From Candidatus Altimarinota bacterium (GTDB taxonomy: Bacteria; Patescibacteriota; Gracilibacteria; BD1-5; UBA2023), in NCBI GenBank assembly GCA_023260135.1, contig JALQWG010000009.1:15582-56160 (forward strand): a DNA stretch of 40,579 nt, in the 5' to 3' direction. Positions 25,623-34,763 of the stretch are shown here, piece by piece. How positions within the stretch are numbered: the stretch's first letter is position 1; the number at the start of each line of letters is the position of its first letter. Under the pieces are notes generated by a model. It had not been told where the DNA came from. It ran no database searches and saw only the letters and a list, made by a program, of their open reading frames with translations. A program made the position numbers and the translations under genes.

Positions 25623-26756
25623 TCTCATCGCCTCTGCGACGACGTCTGCTACTCACTTATCCAATGGATTTGGGAGTATTATATCCTCAGTAGGAGTAGT
25701 GACATATGATGCGATTGCTTCTGCGGCTCGGATTTTCATCTCATCGGTGATTTCTTTTTTTCTATACTGGAGCACTCACTTGAACACTCATGGAAATACG
25801 AGGACATTGTTCACCTGATTCGGATAGTCACTGCGTCCTGTTCCGATGATGCGTATGCCAGCCTCACGGGCAACTTCTGGCATGATCTCTGGAGTTGGAT
25901 TCGCCATAGCAAACACTATTGCATCCGAGTTCATCGTCTTCGCCATATCGAGTGTGAGGGCACCCGCAGCAGAGACTCAGATGAACACATCCGCTCCAAC
26001 CATAGCATCCGCAAGAGTTCCTGTTATATTTTCTTCATTGGTGAATTCGAGGAGTTTCTGTTTTGAGATATCGAGTCCTTCCCTATTTTTTGAGATGATA
26101 CCCTTTGAGTCACACGCGATGAAGTGACGTACACCGTAGAGACGGAGGAGCTTCGCAATCGCGACACCAGCAGCTCCTGCACCATTGAGCACCACTTTAA
26201 TGTTTTCTTTTTGTTTTTTTGTAACACGGAGTGCATTGATGAGTCCTGCAAGCACCACGATAGCAGTCCCGTGTTGGTCATCATGCATGACTGGGATATC
26301 GAGCTCAGCCTTGAGCCTATCCTCTATCTCGAAGCATCTCGGTGCTGCGATATCCTCGAGATTGATCCCACCGAACGTATCAGCAATATGCTTCACTGTC
26401 GTGACGAACTCATCTGGATCCTGTGTATCGACGATGATTGGGAATGCATCGACTCATGCGAATTCCTTAAAAAGCACACACTTCCCTTCCATCACTGGCA
26501 TAGATGCCTTGTGTCCGAGATTGCCAAGTCCGAGAATCGCAGAACCATCAGAGATAACTGCTACAGTTCGAGACTTGAGCGTGTAGTCATACATCTTCGC
26601 TGGATCAGCAGCTATCTCACGAACAGGCTCAGCGACACCTGGTGAATACGCCCATGAGAGGTCATCTCGTGTTTCGATGTGTGCGATAGCCTCAGTTCTG
26701 AGCTTTCCTTGGTATTTTTTGTGGAGTTCGATGGATTTCTGATAATGGTCAGTCAT
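25620..26756 (-). CDS. Malic enzyme, short NAD(P)-dependent form
   Basis: 378 residues, ATG 26756 to TAA 25620, with three UGA codons as Gly at family positions (FKEFA-G-VDAFPI, DVFI-G-VSAAGAL and DKGVAD region). Landmarks are [26 protein letters not shown], the metal/malate site [22 protein letters not shown] and the Rossmann loop [14 protein letters not shown]. The length matches bacterial malic enzymes without a phosphotransacetylase tail. It converts malate to pyruvate and CO2 with reduction of NAD or NADP; which one cannot be told. It is one of few central-metabolism enzymes in the window and a consumer of the cofactor made by the NAD island. Confidence 0.9.
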
Positions 26757-26817
26757 ATATAGTAGATTTATTATGTAACTGAGAGATTTTATATACTTTT
26801 ATATAAAAATCAAAAGA

Positions 26818-26838
26818 TAATGAGAACAATTCTCATTA
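26818..26838. promoter_or_regulatory. 21-bp palindrome, Fur/PerR-like candidate operator
   Basis: TAATGAGAA, CAA, TTCTCATTA: perfect 9-bp arms. It sits in the divergent region between the malic enzyme (-) and the CYTH-like gene (+). The half-site resembles Fur-superfamily boxes, but no such regulator is in the window. Confidence 0.55.
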
Positions 26839-26916
26839 ATATACTATTATGAGTATATATTATGATAGTATATTTATATTTGGAAATAGTAAAAAACTGT
26901 ATATAGTGAGGCACAT

Positions 26917-27675
26917 ATGTCACAAAGACCACACATAACAGAATTCAATGAAGTGGAACAGAGATGGGCTATCGACCCTCGTCGTGGACTCATCCTTCCC
27001 GCGAATTATAATCAATTCCATCAGGCAGAAATATCTACAGGAAAAGCGGAGGAAGTTATAACTGACTTCAAAAAGAGAGTTGGCAGATTTTGGTATGGTA
27101 TTTTTATAAAATGAGAATACAGAGAAGCTGTCCAAGAGTTATGACGCATCTACAAGGGAATAGATAAAAGTCAACGGGTAAAACTCAGGGTACGCTCAAT
27201 TATAGACCCCAGAACTGACAAGAAAACTGGCCAACTCACCCTAAAAGAAAAATTTAAATCACAAAATGGGTTCAAGCTCTACAAAGAGCACGATATAGCT
27301 ATATCATACGATCTCGCAGAAAAACTCATACTAGGGGTATCTCCTGAATGATGAGTACTAAAAAATAGATACAATGTAAGATGACCTGATGAACGACTCT
27401 GGGATATTGATTTTATGGCAAGAAGATGAGACTATATAGATGAATTAAAAATTCAACTTACCTTATGAGAAATAGAGGTCAATAGTGTTACTGATAGTTT
27501 TGAGCTTCCAGAATGGGCTATACATCAACTCAATGGAAATAAGCAATTTAAGTGTTTTTGAACTGCAGAGCTCCAAAAAACACCATGGGCAGATATAAAA
27601 AAGTCTACACGTGATTCTTATATAAGAATACTACAAAATTGATCTAACGACCATGAGTTCTCATTGGTAGCCTAG
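26917..27675 (+). CDS. CYTH-like protein (possible triphosphate tunnel metalloenzyme)
   Basis: 252 residues, ATG 26917 to TAG 27673-27675, with about ten UGA codons as Gly. The order of features resembles a CYTH domain: an E-x-E-x-R start (NEVEQRW, residues 10-16), R-x-R (RVKLRVRS), K-x-K on the next strand (LTLKEKF), an acidic strand (YKEHDIAI), LWDIDFMAR and GEIEV near the end. CYTH enzymes hydrolyse or use triphosphates inside a beta-barrel. The match is by eye and gapped, so the call is tentative. It overlaps tail to tail by two bases with nadD-queH, with no terminator between them. Confidence 0.5.
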
Positions 27676-29024
27676 CCCACCATCCGCCTCTTCATATCAG
27701 AATCTCCCCCCTCTCTGATAGAATATATACATCCACAATAGTTCTGTCGGTAGATATTGTGTTCACGTGTGTAATCTACCGATTTTTCGAATCCTCCACG
27801 CTTGCGAAATGGTATATCGAGGAATTTGACTCCGTATTTTTCACCGTAGAGATGCCCCATCTTGAAGAGTTTTTCGAGGTCTTTTTTTGGACTGGTATTC
27901 AAGCTCGAAGTATAATACGGAATCTTGAGTCTCTTGGCGAGTTTCGCAGAGACCATCATACGCATATCATAACAATATGTACACTTCTCCCCTCGCTCAG
28001 GTGTATGCTCGACTCCACGAATCCGCGTGAAAAAATTGCCCACATCATAAGCACCCTTAATATACGGGATACTTTCTATCTCACAGATTTTGACGAACGC
28101 CTCATAGCGCTTGTCGTACTCAGATTTTGGTTGGATATTCGGATCATACCAGAAGCATATCACATCGTACTCGTCACGGAGTTGGAGTATCGGCATCGTG
28201 ACATCTGGACCACAACAGACATGGACGAGGACTTTTGGCTTTTGTTCAGGTTTTGGACGATAGAGTCTCTGTTCGAGTATATATCGTGATATCTGTGATG
28301 AGAGTCACTTGATGATGAATTTTGGATTTTCATCGAAGAGTGCCCCGAGACTCGTCTGTTCTGGTATGCTCGCACGTATCTCAGTCGAGGATATCTCAGG
28401 AATATGAGAATCAGTGAAGAGAGAGTAATTTTCAATGCCTCCCTGCTCAGTCATTGCGAGGCACGAAGCAATCCAGTCACTATGAGGAATTCATTTTTGT
28501 TTTCCTGGATCGCTTCATTCTTCAGGGTGGCCGAAGCGTGGCACAAACAGCTTTTTTATAACCCTCGCTGCATATCACTCCTCATCCCACTCAGGCATAG
28601 ACTCAATCGTATCAGTACCGAATACATGAACTATATCATCACCGTACTTCTCACGAGCATATACATCGACATCTCGAGTTATCATCTCTCATTCCCAATT
28701 CTGGATAAAATAATCGTCGATAATAACCCTCCGTTCCTGTCATGCTGAAGAATGAAGCATCTGCCCAGCTTCTTGAATTCAGTCTTTCTGAGCAGACTCT
28801 TCCTCTGTCAGAGTGACAGAAACCAGTGAATCATTAATCTCCTGGCAAAACATCTCGAGCATCGCGAGACGATGCTCATCACTCACATTATAGCTCTTAT
28901 CATTACGTTTCCCTGACGGCATGAGGATAACTTTTTCCGGATTTTTGTAATGCAAAAGAGCTCTGACAATAGCAGAGTGTCCCACATGTGGTGGGTCGAA
29001 TGCAGCACCGAAAATATAGATCAT
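27672..29024 (-). CDS. NadD-QueH fusion: nicotinate-nucleotide adenylyltransferase and epoxyqueuosine reductase
   Basis: 450 residues, ATG 29024 to TAG 27672, with seven UGA codons as Gly. Residues 1 to about 255 are an adenylyltransferase: GAAFDPPHVGH near the start, VHVFGTDTIESMPEW, and ISSTEIR near residue 210. Residues about 262-450 are QueH (DUF208): VHVCCGPD (Cys270, Cys271), EKCTYCYDMRM, RKRGGFEKSVDYTREH and YRQNYCGCIYS. NadD turns NaMN and ATP into NaAD; QueH reduces epoxyqueuosine in tRNA to queuosine. There is no stop between the halves and no usable start before CCGPD, so this is a real fusion. Two dispersed repeats are inserted in the NadD half. The gene begins two bases after the nrtR stop. 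Confidence 0.88.
28447..28557. repeat. Dispersed palindromic element, type D (inside nadD-queH)
   Basis: GTCATTGCGAGGCACGAAGCAATCCAG on one side and CTGGATCGCTTCATTC on the other form inverted arms. Read in the NadD frame, it adds about 30 residues before IENYSLF. Two codons inside are UGA. Confidence 0.8.
28739..28818. repeat. Dispersed palindromic element, type C (inside nadD-queH)
   Basis: Ends CTGTCATGCTGAAGAATGAA and TCAGAGTGACAG, an imperfect hairpin element. In the NadD frame it adds about 27 residues (around residues 69-96). Two codons inside are UGA. Confidence 0.8.
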
Positions 29025-29026
29025 AG

Positions 29027-29722
29027 CTAGAGAATTCCTATTATCTTGAGTTCAGTATCAGAAAAGGTATAGAGCTTGGCAGGACGTTTTGAGTTTTCCT
29101 TGTCCCACTCGGCTGTCTCGATGAGCATATCGAGAGAAAGTATTTTTTTACGGAAGTTACGCTTATCGAATTCTTTTTGAAATATTGTCTCATAGACCTC
29201 TTGGAGTTCACGAAGTGTGAATCTCTCTGGGAGAATACTCTTCACAACGTTTGTGTACTCCATCTTCCACTTGAGGCGCTGATATGCATACGCTATGATA
29301 TCTGCATGGTCATAGGCAACCGTATCACGTGAGACCTCTGTATATGGCATGAGTGAGACTCGAGTCAGATCTATCCGAGAGAGAAATGCCTGAGCCCCGA
29401 CCAATGTATAATATGAACACGATATCACATCTCATCGATCATCTCGATTCTTGCCCGAGAATGTATAGAGTTGTTCCTTGTAGACTCATGAGATATTGGT
29501 ATCTCGTTCGAGGATACGATCTGCAGCCTCATCAAGTGTCTCACCTCTTCCGATGATGCCTCCAGGAAGAGTGAGTCTCCCCTTCGCCCATTCATTGCGA
29601 CCGGGAACCAATACCACACAGAGCTCATCTCTATAGAGTGTGAAAAGTACGATATCCACTGCAAGCACAGGAATAGAGAGATGAAATATATCATCTGTAT
29701 AGGTAGGATTGAGTGTGGACAT
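29027..29722 (-). CDS. nrtR: NrtR-type transcriptional regulator of NAD metabolism
   Basis: 231 residues, ATG 29722 to TAG 29027, with two UGA codons as Gly. Residues about 15-140 are a Nudix domain whose box (GGIIGRGETLDEAADRI, 54-70, then LERDTNI) has lost the catalytic REUxEE glutamates, as in NrtR proteins that only sense ADP-ribose-like ligands. The C-terminal winged helix has the NrtR pattern FTLRELQEVYETI, FDKRNFRKKIL and KRPAKLYTF. Known NrtR proteins repress NAD genes and leave DNA when ADP-ribose binds. Its own start codon lies inside a perfect 30-bp palindrome, so autoregulation is likely. It is co-transcribed with nadD-queH. Confidence 0.9.
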
Positions 29723-29750
29723 AATAAGTGTAAGAATATACACTTATTAT
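29721..29750 (-). promoter_or_regulatory. NrtR-box-like operator before nrtR (perfect 30-bp palindrome)
   Basis: ATAATAAGTGTA, six bases, TACACTTATTAT: 12-bp perfect arms overlapping the nrtR ATG. A TATAAT -10 box on the minus strand overlaps its upstream end (29754-29749). A bound repressor would block both transcription start and the start codon region. Confidence 0.8.
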
Positions 29751-29758
29751 AGGTATTT

Positions 29759-30334
29759 TTATTTTTTTGCAAGGATATTGCGCCATAGCATCATCATAGC
29801 GAGCATCTTGGGCTCGATGATAGCGCCACGAGCCATCTCAGAGAGGATAAACTGATCGAACTCAGTATATGGAACACTCACTCGTTCGATATATTCACTC
29901 TCATCGAGCATGAGTATATCACTCACCTTCTGGCAATTTTCAGCCACAAATCCATGCACTGTCTCATTGGTCATTCCGGATGATGATGAGAATTCTGCGA
30001 TATGAGTAAGTCTACCTGCAATATAACCCGTCTCCTCTCGGAGCTCAGCATGTACAGCATCTTCGAGTGTGTCATGCTTCCCTACCTCTGCACATCATGC
30101 TGGGAACTCGAGCCCGACTCTATCGAGTGGAGCACGATACTGTCGTATCATGATGACATCGCCTTGCTCTGTGATGGGGAGGACACTCACGATTCAGAAG
30201 ACCTTGTCTGTATTGCGCTCTACAACTTCGTATGGAGTGACTCTCCCATCTGGATGAGCAAGCATGAGTCGAGAGAGTGAGAGGAATCTCCCACTCTGCA
30301 TAATCTCTTTGGATTGAATTTTTGGTGTTTTCAT
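29759..30334 (-). CDS. ADP-ribose pyrophosphatase-type Nudix hydrolase
   Basis: 191 residues, ATG 30334 to TAA 29759, with two UGA codons as Gly (KVF-G-IVSVLP and FPA-G-CAEV). The Nudix box ends AELREETGY: the catalytic glutamates are present, the usual Arg before them is Ala. The upstream segment IRQYRAPLDRVGLEFPAG and the downstream SSGMTNE are typical of ADP-ribose hydrolases, which split ADP-ribose to AMP and ribose 5-phosphate. Placement before nrtR is telling, because ADP-ribose is the usual NrtR ligand and this enzyme would remove it. It has its own -10/operator region and ends 36 bases before the nrtR start. Confidence 0.85.
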
Positions 30335-30341
30335 ATATTTT

Positions 30342-30366
30342 AATTGTTAATATTACACTTATTATA
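30342..30366 (-). promoter_or_regulatory. -10 box plus NrtR-box-like site before the Nudix gene
   Basis: On the minus strand TATAAT, AAGTGT, seven bases, ACAATT, ending eight bases before the ATG. The TATAAT overlaps the nadD2 stop codon (CTATAATAAGTGT). Confidence 0.7.
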
Positions 30367-30964
30367 GAGGAGAAAAAAGTTGGTTCTCTAGGATATAATC
30401 CAAGACACTTGCATGCACCTTGTTCCTGAGTGCATCAACTGAGACTCCTCCAGAGAGAATACGAGCAACCTCATGACGGATATCTGTACTCGAGAATCCC
30501 CGAGACTGGAACTCGAGCGTATCATAGTTCCCCACACCTCGTATCTCATGTCCTGGACGAGCGACAAATACCTTCGGGAGTTCATATGCTATATACCCTG
30601 TTGGATCCCACTCGAGCATCCGTGGTGCTACATCTGATCCAAATACCTGTGCCACATCGTATCAGAACTTCTCCCTGAGATAACCTGCCTGAGCGAGAGT
30701 AGTAGACTCAACCCTTCACTCGAGGAGGATACTATCTATCTCGATTCTATCCCCATACTCCTGTGTTGCGAGCCTGAGCATCTCGATACGATCAGCCTCA
30801 GATACTCCATGATATCACTTATCCTCACGTTTCCCTGTCGGAATAATGATAACCCTCTCTGTCACAGTATCGAGGAGTCTCCCGACGATACCATCCTCTC
30901 ATGTATGATCGAGGTGAGGAGGATTGAACGCTCCCCCATACATCACTACCTGGTGCTTTTTCAT
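30362..30964 (-). CDS. nadD: Second NadD/NMNAT-type adenylyltransferase
   Basis: 200 residues, ATG 30964 to TAA 30362, with four or five UGA codons as Gly. The ATP-binding start GGAFNPPHLDH is a variant of GxFxPxHxGH (Gly replaced by Asp). IIIPTGKREDKGY, VAQVFGSDVAPRMLEW and the C-terminal FSSTDIR are the other family motifs. It aligns along its whole length with the NadD half of the fusion gene, but has no repeat insertions. It would make NaAD from NaMN or NAD from NMN; which one cannot be told. It has its own operator and is separated from the gene to its right by 73 bases. Confidence 0.85.
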
Positions 30965-30977
30965 ATTCTTTTTTATT

Positions 30978-30996
30978 AAGTGTTATATATACACTT
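30978..30996 (-). promoter_or_regulatory. NrtR-box-like operator before nadD2
   Basis: AAGTGT, seven bases, ACACTT, ending 14 bases upstream of the nadD2 ATG, in an AT-only surrounding with a TATAAG-like -10 on the minus strand. Confidence 0.7.
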
Positions 30997-31037
30997 ATAT
31001 TCAGGAATAATAAAAAAGCAAATAAAAATATATATAT

Positions 31038-31676
31038 TTAGTCTACATTATTAACTATTGATCGTGCCAACTTTACAATTGCTTCCTGATCCCACTTTGA
31101 TTCATCTCATTTTTTTAATTCCTCAATAGCTCGCGTAATCATGGAATCTATTTTTCGAGTTCAACGGACATTCACTCATAACGCCATGAGAAGCTGCTTT
31201 ACCTGGAGTTCACGAACTGAATTTGCATTTTTATCCTTATCTTGTCACATAATACCCTGTACAAGCGCTAGTGTCGAGAGTGTGAGTTCATGAAGAGAGG
31301 GTTCATGCTCAGAATCATCCACGAATTCACGTATTCCTTCCTCTTGTAAGAGGTATTTGATATATTCCCATGCTGGAAGGAGCTCTCTTTTACCTTTGTA
31401 TCAAAAAGTTTCAGCACAATCAATAAGTTCTGTCGGCATCTTGTGTTCAGGGATAGCTCAATTATTTGCAGTCTTTCTTCATTCATTATACTTGTGCATC
31501 CAAGAATTAAATGCATCACTATATTTATTTCTTTTTGTTTCAGTATCTGGAGACTTGCCGGTGAATACAGAACGTAATTCCTTATCCACACGAATACACT
31601 TAAAAAAATCCTTTTTAAGAATCTCTGGAATATCTACAACTCCTGATTGAGCGAGTGCTGACTTGAGTGATGTCAT
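31038..31676 (-). CDS. Unknown protein (212 aa) inside the NAD island
   Basis: ATG 31676 to TAA 31038, with about eight UGA codons as Gly. Soluble, charged and mostly helical. The middle part has a YKGKRELLPAWEYIKYLL segment, the C-terminal part several short helices ending SIVNNVD. No motif, signal peptide or membrane helix recognised. It has no NrtR-like box in front. Its membership in the NAD pathway is by position only. Confidence 0.65.
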
Positions 31677-31739
31677 AATCTTTTAGTTATTATAACATTC
31701 ATCCTACCATATTCACCTCTCAAAACGCAAATTTTTGAA

Positions 31740-31771
31740 CAAAAAAAACCAGAGATTATCTGGTTTTTAGT
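31740..31771 (-). terminator. Rho-independent terminator of the nadE-nadK-PHP operon
   Basis: AAACCAGA, GATTA loop, TCTGGTTTTTAG, overlapping the stop of the PHP gene on the minus strand. Confidence 0.7.
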
Positions 31772-32762
31772 ATTGTCGAGCGGGATAGAACTCTCGGAGT
31801 CCCCCTTGTATCGGTTGTATCATCTCGGGCGTGAGATATCGATTCTGCACTCAGAATATTCCATGTTTTGAGTTCGGTTCGAGTCCTCCATGATTATCAC
31901 TTCAGTAGGTCAGTATTCATCCGACCCTCTTCGTGACTCTCTCGAGGCACTCTACCCACTCGTATGATGCAATAGCATTGATCTCAAAATTCTTGAGTCC
32001 AAGTTCGAGTAATCTCGGAACAATATACTTTTCAAAAAGAGAGACAATAGTTGCATCAGTAGCACCATAGTTCTTGCGGAGGTACTTGTCGAACGAGACA
32101 TTGGGATGAGCAACTGAGAGGATGATATCTTCTCGATGAGCAAGTGGAACTATATCACGAACCTCTGGTTCATAGCATGGAACCTCATGGTATCCTATAT
32201 CGTTATAGTCACCCTCTTTTTTGAGGCACTCATTCATAAAAAGTATCTCAGAGTCCACAACTCAATCCGTCAGTGCATAGGAAAGGTGCCTATTGGCCTC
32301 CTGAGTCCAGAGATATTGTGCGATATGGTAGTTGGTAGCACTATCTGCAGACATACGCCGAGACTCTATCCATGCAAAAAACTCTCTATCCACAATATCA
32401 AATCCATTCATGCGAAGCTTCTGAAGCTGTCAGAGGATTTTTCACTTTCTTCCCATTAGAACACCATCGAGCACTGACTCAAGTCTCTGTGAGATAGCCG
32501 CAGAATATGCTGTGATATGGAGTGATAGAGCGAGTTCATCACTGTGTGCAGATATCTCTGTCGCCCAGTGGACCTGGAATCATTGTTCCCGAGCAGGAAT
32601 AACGAACTCTCGAGTATATCTATCATGATTCGTTGCTGCCCAGACTCATCTTTTCCATCAATCTAGCTTCCCCATCTGTGCCAATCTCTCTGCCGGAGTA
32701 ACTGTTGCATCAGAAGTGGTGTCGTGAAAATGTAAGTCTCAGATGTTATTCGGATGATTCAT
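31767..32762 (-). CDS. PHP-domain phosphoesterase
   Basis: 331 residues, ATG 32762 to TAA 31767, with about a dozen UGA codons as Gly. The four-part PHP metal site is visible: DLHFHDTTSD near residue 9, TPAERL, ATNHDRY near residue 44 and HWATEISAHSDEL near residue 65, then SVAHPN near residue 215 and GSDNHG near residue 295. Relatives of the TrpH/RnaAM type hydrolyse RNA or nucleoside 3',5'-bisphosphates. As the last gene of nadE-nadK-PHP, three bases after nadK, it could act on a nucleotide by-product of NADP metabolism, but that is inference. Confidence 0.8.
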
Positions 32763-32765
32763 ATT

Positions 32766-33590
32766 TTATGGGTTTTTATGATTCTGGAATCACTGTTCGA
32801 GATATGGCTTGTTATCCCACCGTTCACGATATGACTTCTCGATAAGTATATTGACCCCATGAGATGCGCGCTCGATAAGTATCTGCATAGACCGAGATTC
32901 CATCGATACGATTCGATGATTATCTACGAGTATATCCATAGGTGCTTCACGTGAGGTATCATTAGCAACACGGATACGACCCTTGTCAGGAAGTGGAACT
33001 GAGTGAAAATCATGAGGAGAGAATCCACCTACAGGAGTGAGAACATTGAGATTCGCATCATGAGGAAGTATCACTCCTCCGTAGCTCCGACTCCAGCCTG
33101 TAGAACCCGCTGGCGTCGATACCATGATACCGTCACCACGATAGTTCGCAATTTTCTTGTTTCGATGAGATAACTCCAGCGAGACGGAACTCGCATCACC
33201 CGCACGAGTGAGATACACTTCGTTGAATGCATGACCATGTATATGATCATCGTCTATCTGTACATCTACATGCAGGATAGGGTATTCCTGTGGTTCGAAC
33301 TCAAACGCATCTTGTTCAAAAACATCTCTATCATGGAGGAGGAATCCCTTGGTTCCGAAGTTGATACCGAGGATATCTACTTGTTCCTGATGAGCAATCT
33401 TCGCCATATGAACGAAGAGTCCATCTCCACCCAGGACGACATACGTACGTTCATGGATGGATACCTTGAGTTTTTCCACTGCTCATGATTCGAGGAATTC
33501 TTGGATTTCTGAGAGTTTTCTCGTACGATCATCATAGACGAATGTCAGATGATCATGTGTTACAGATACTGTTGTAGAGTGATTGGACAT
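32766..33590 (-). CDS. nadK: NAD kinase
   Basis: 274 residues, ATG 33590 to TAA 32766. The ATP-binding loop is VLGGDGLF (GGDG at 54-57) and the NAD site is AFNEVYLTRAG followed by DGIMVSTPAGSTGWS, both diagnostic. Two UGA codons are Gly, one before AVEKLK and one near the C terminus. The N-terminal 30 residues are variable, as usual. It phosphorylates NAD to NADP, the last step of the pathway laid out in this island. It starts 19 bases after the nadE stop and ends three bases before the PHP gene start, with no Shine-Dalgarno at either junction. Confidence 0.93.
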
Positions 33591-33609
33591 ATGTTTTTAC
33601 TATAACTTT

Positions 33610-34608
33610 TTATTCTGGAATTGCAAATACTGGTGGCATAGACATCTTATGTGTATTCTGATAATGACGAGTGAGGTATATATCCATAACTGAGCGTGCC
33701 CTGTCTTCGTATCGATTAAGAACATGACTTATAGCGTATGGATAACCCTTCTCCAATCTATATCACTCTACTGCCTTGTATGCATCTTGGTTGTATACAA
33801 GGTCATCGAATTCTCTTCATCCCATATTTGCCATCTGCTCTAGAGTATACTCATCATGCCCCTTCCATGTAGCGAGAGGCGCGAGTATCTTGTCGTGTTC
33901 ACTCATCGCCCACTCGAGCTCATCATACGTAGCACCTATCTGGTCTTCATCTGTCGCACCATCTGTATGGAGCCCATCAGTTGGTACTGCCTCTGTCAGT
34001 GCTGGTTGTACTCACATATGACGACCGAGCGCTCGGACCTCTGACTTATAGAGTTCACCTATCGGACTCACATCGACACCACCATCACCATACTTCGTAA
34101 AAAATCCGATACCATAATCCTCTACCTTGTTCCCTGTCCCAGCGACGAGAAGTCCAAGTGATCCAGCCATCGCATAGAGCCACTCCATGCGCTCACGGGA
34201 ACGAGTATTGGCGAGTGCGAGCTTTGTCCCATTCGGCGCACCGAGGACGCTTGCAACACGCGCTATCTTCGCCTGCATGAGGTCATATACATCTGAGAGA
34301 TCTTCTTTCCATGCTACGACATTGGGATAGTTTTCTACGAGCCAAGCAACATGCTCACCGGAACGATCCACCTCGGCTTCTCGCTGATGTATCGGCATCT
34401 CGACGACATACACAGGGAGTCCAGTCTTGGCAGCGAGTGTCGAGACGACCGCACTATCCACTCCTCCACTCACTCCGACAACATATCCTCGCTGACGAGC
34501 CGACTGACAATACACCTTGAGTTGCTCGACGAGTGAAGCCTCGACCGCCTGATAGTCCAGTCCACGTGACTCCATCTGGAGCACTTCCCCATCTCTCATT
34601 GTATCCAT
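33610..34608 (-). CDS. nadE: Ammonia-dependent NAD synthetase
   Basis: 332 residues, ATG 34608 to TAA 33610, with three UGA codons as Gly. The P-loop is VSGGVDSAV (47-53). GTGNKVEDYGIGFFTKYGDGGVDVSPIGEL is cut here to its key parts: GTGNK and TKYGDGGVD. There is no glutaminase (nitrilase) domain, so ammonia is the likely nitrogen donor. It amidates NaAD to NAD. Sequence after residue 220 extends beyond E. coli NadE (275 residues) with an Arg/Tyr-rich tail ending MPPVFAIPE. It leads an operon nadE-nadK-PHP and carries two NrtR-like boxes in front. Confidence 0.93.
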
Positions 34609-34631
34609 ATGATAAAAAATTAAGGAATAAT

Positions 34632-34656
34632 AATTGTAACTATAACACTTATTATA
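34632..34656 (-). promoter_or_regulatory. -10 box plus NrtR-box-like site before nadE (proximal)
   Basis: On the minus strand TATAAT, AAGTGT, seven bases, ACAATT. The flank CCTCTATAATAAGTGT is identical to that before the Nudix gene, which shows a conserved promoter-operator module. Confidence 0.75.
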
Positions 34657-34669
34657 GAGGAAAATATAT

Positions 34670-34686
34670 GAGCCGATTATTGGCTC
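34670..34686 (-). other. Short hairpin between the two nadE boxes
   Basis: GAGCC, seven bases, GGCTC. On the minus strand an AT-rich stretch follows, so it may weakly terminate the res transcript or structure the nadE leader. Confidence 0.35.
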
Positions 34687-34692
34687 GTCTTC

Positions 34693-34718
34693 ACTTATTA
34701 AGTGTTATATATACACTA
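34693..34718 (-). promoter_or_regulatory. NrtR-box-like site before nadE (distal)
   Basis: AAGTGT, seven bases, ACACTA (34700-34718), overlapped by CACTTATTAAGTG, a second small palindrome made of the same half-sites. Confidence 0.6.
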
Positions 34719-34763
34719 TATATTCTTTTCTTTAAAAAAGTCAAAAGAAAAGATAATAAAAAA

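Noticed and set aside
28160-28435. A separate queH gene starting downstream of nadD
   Set aside because: The first ATG in the QueH part lies after the essential CCGPD motif, and no GTG or TTG precedes it in frame.
31860-31895. GGTTCGAGTCCTCC, like a tRNA T-arm
   Set aside because: It lies in the PHP coding sequence (GSDNHGGLEPN) and no acceptor or anticodon arms surround it.
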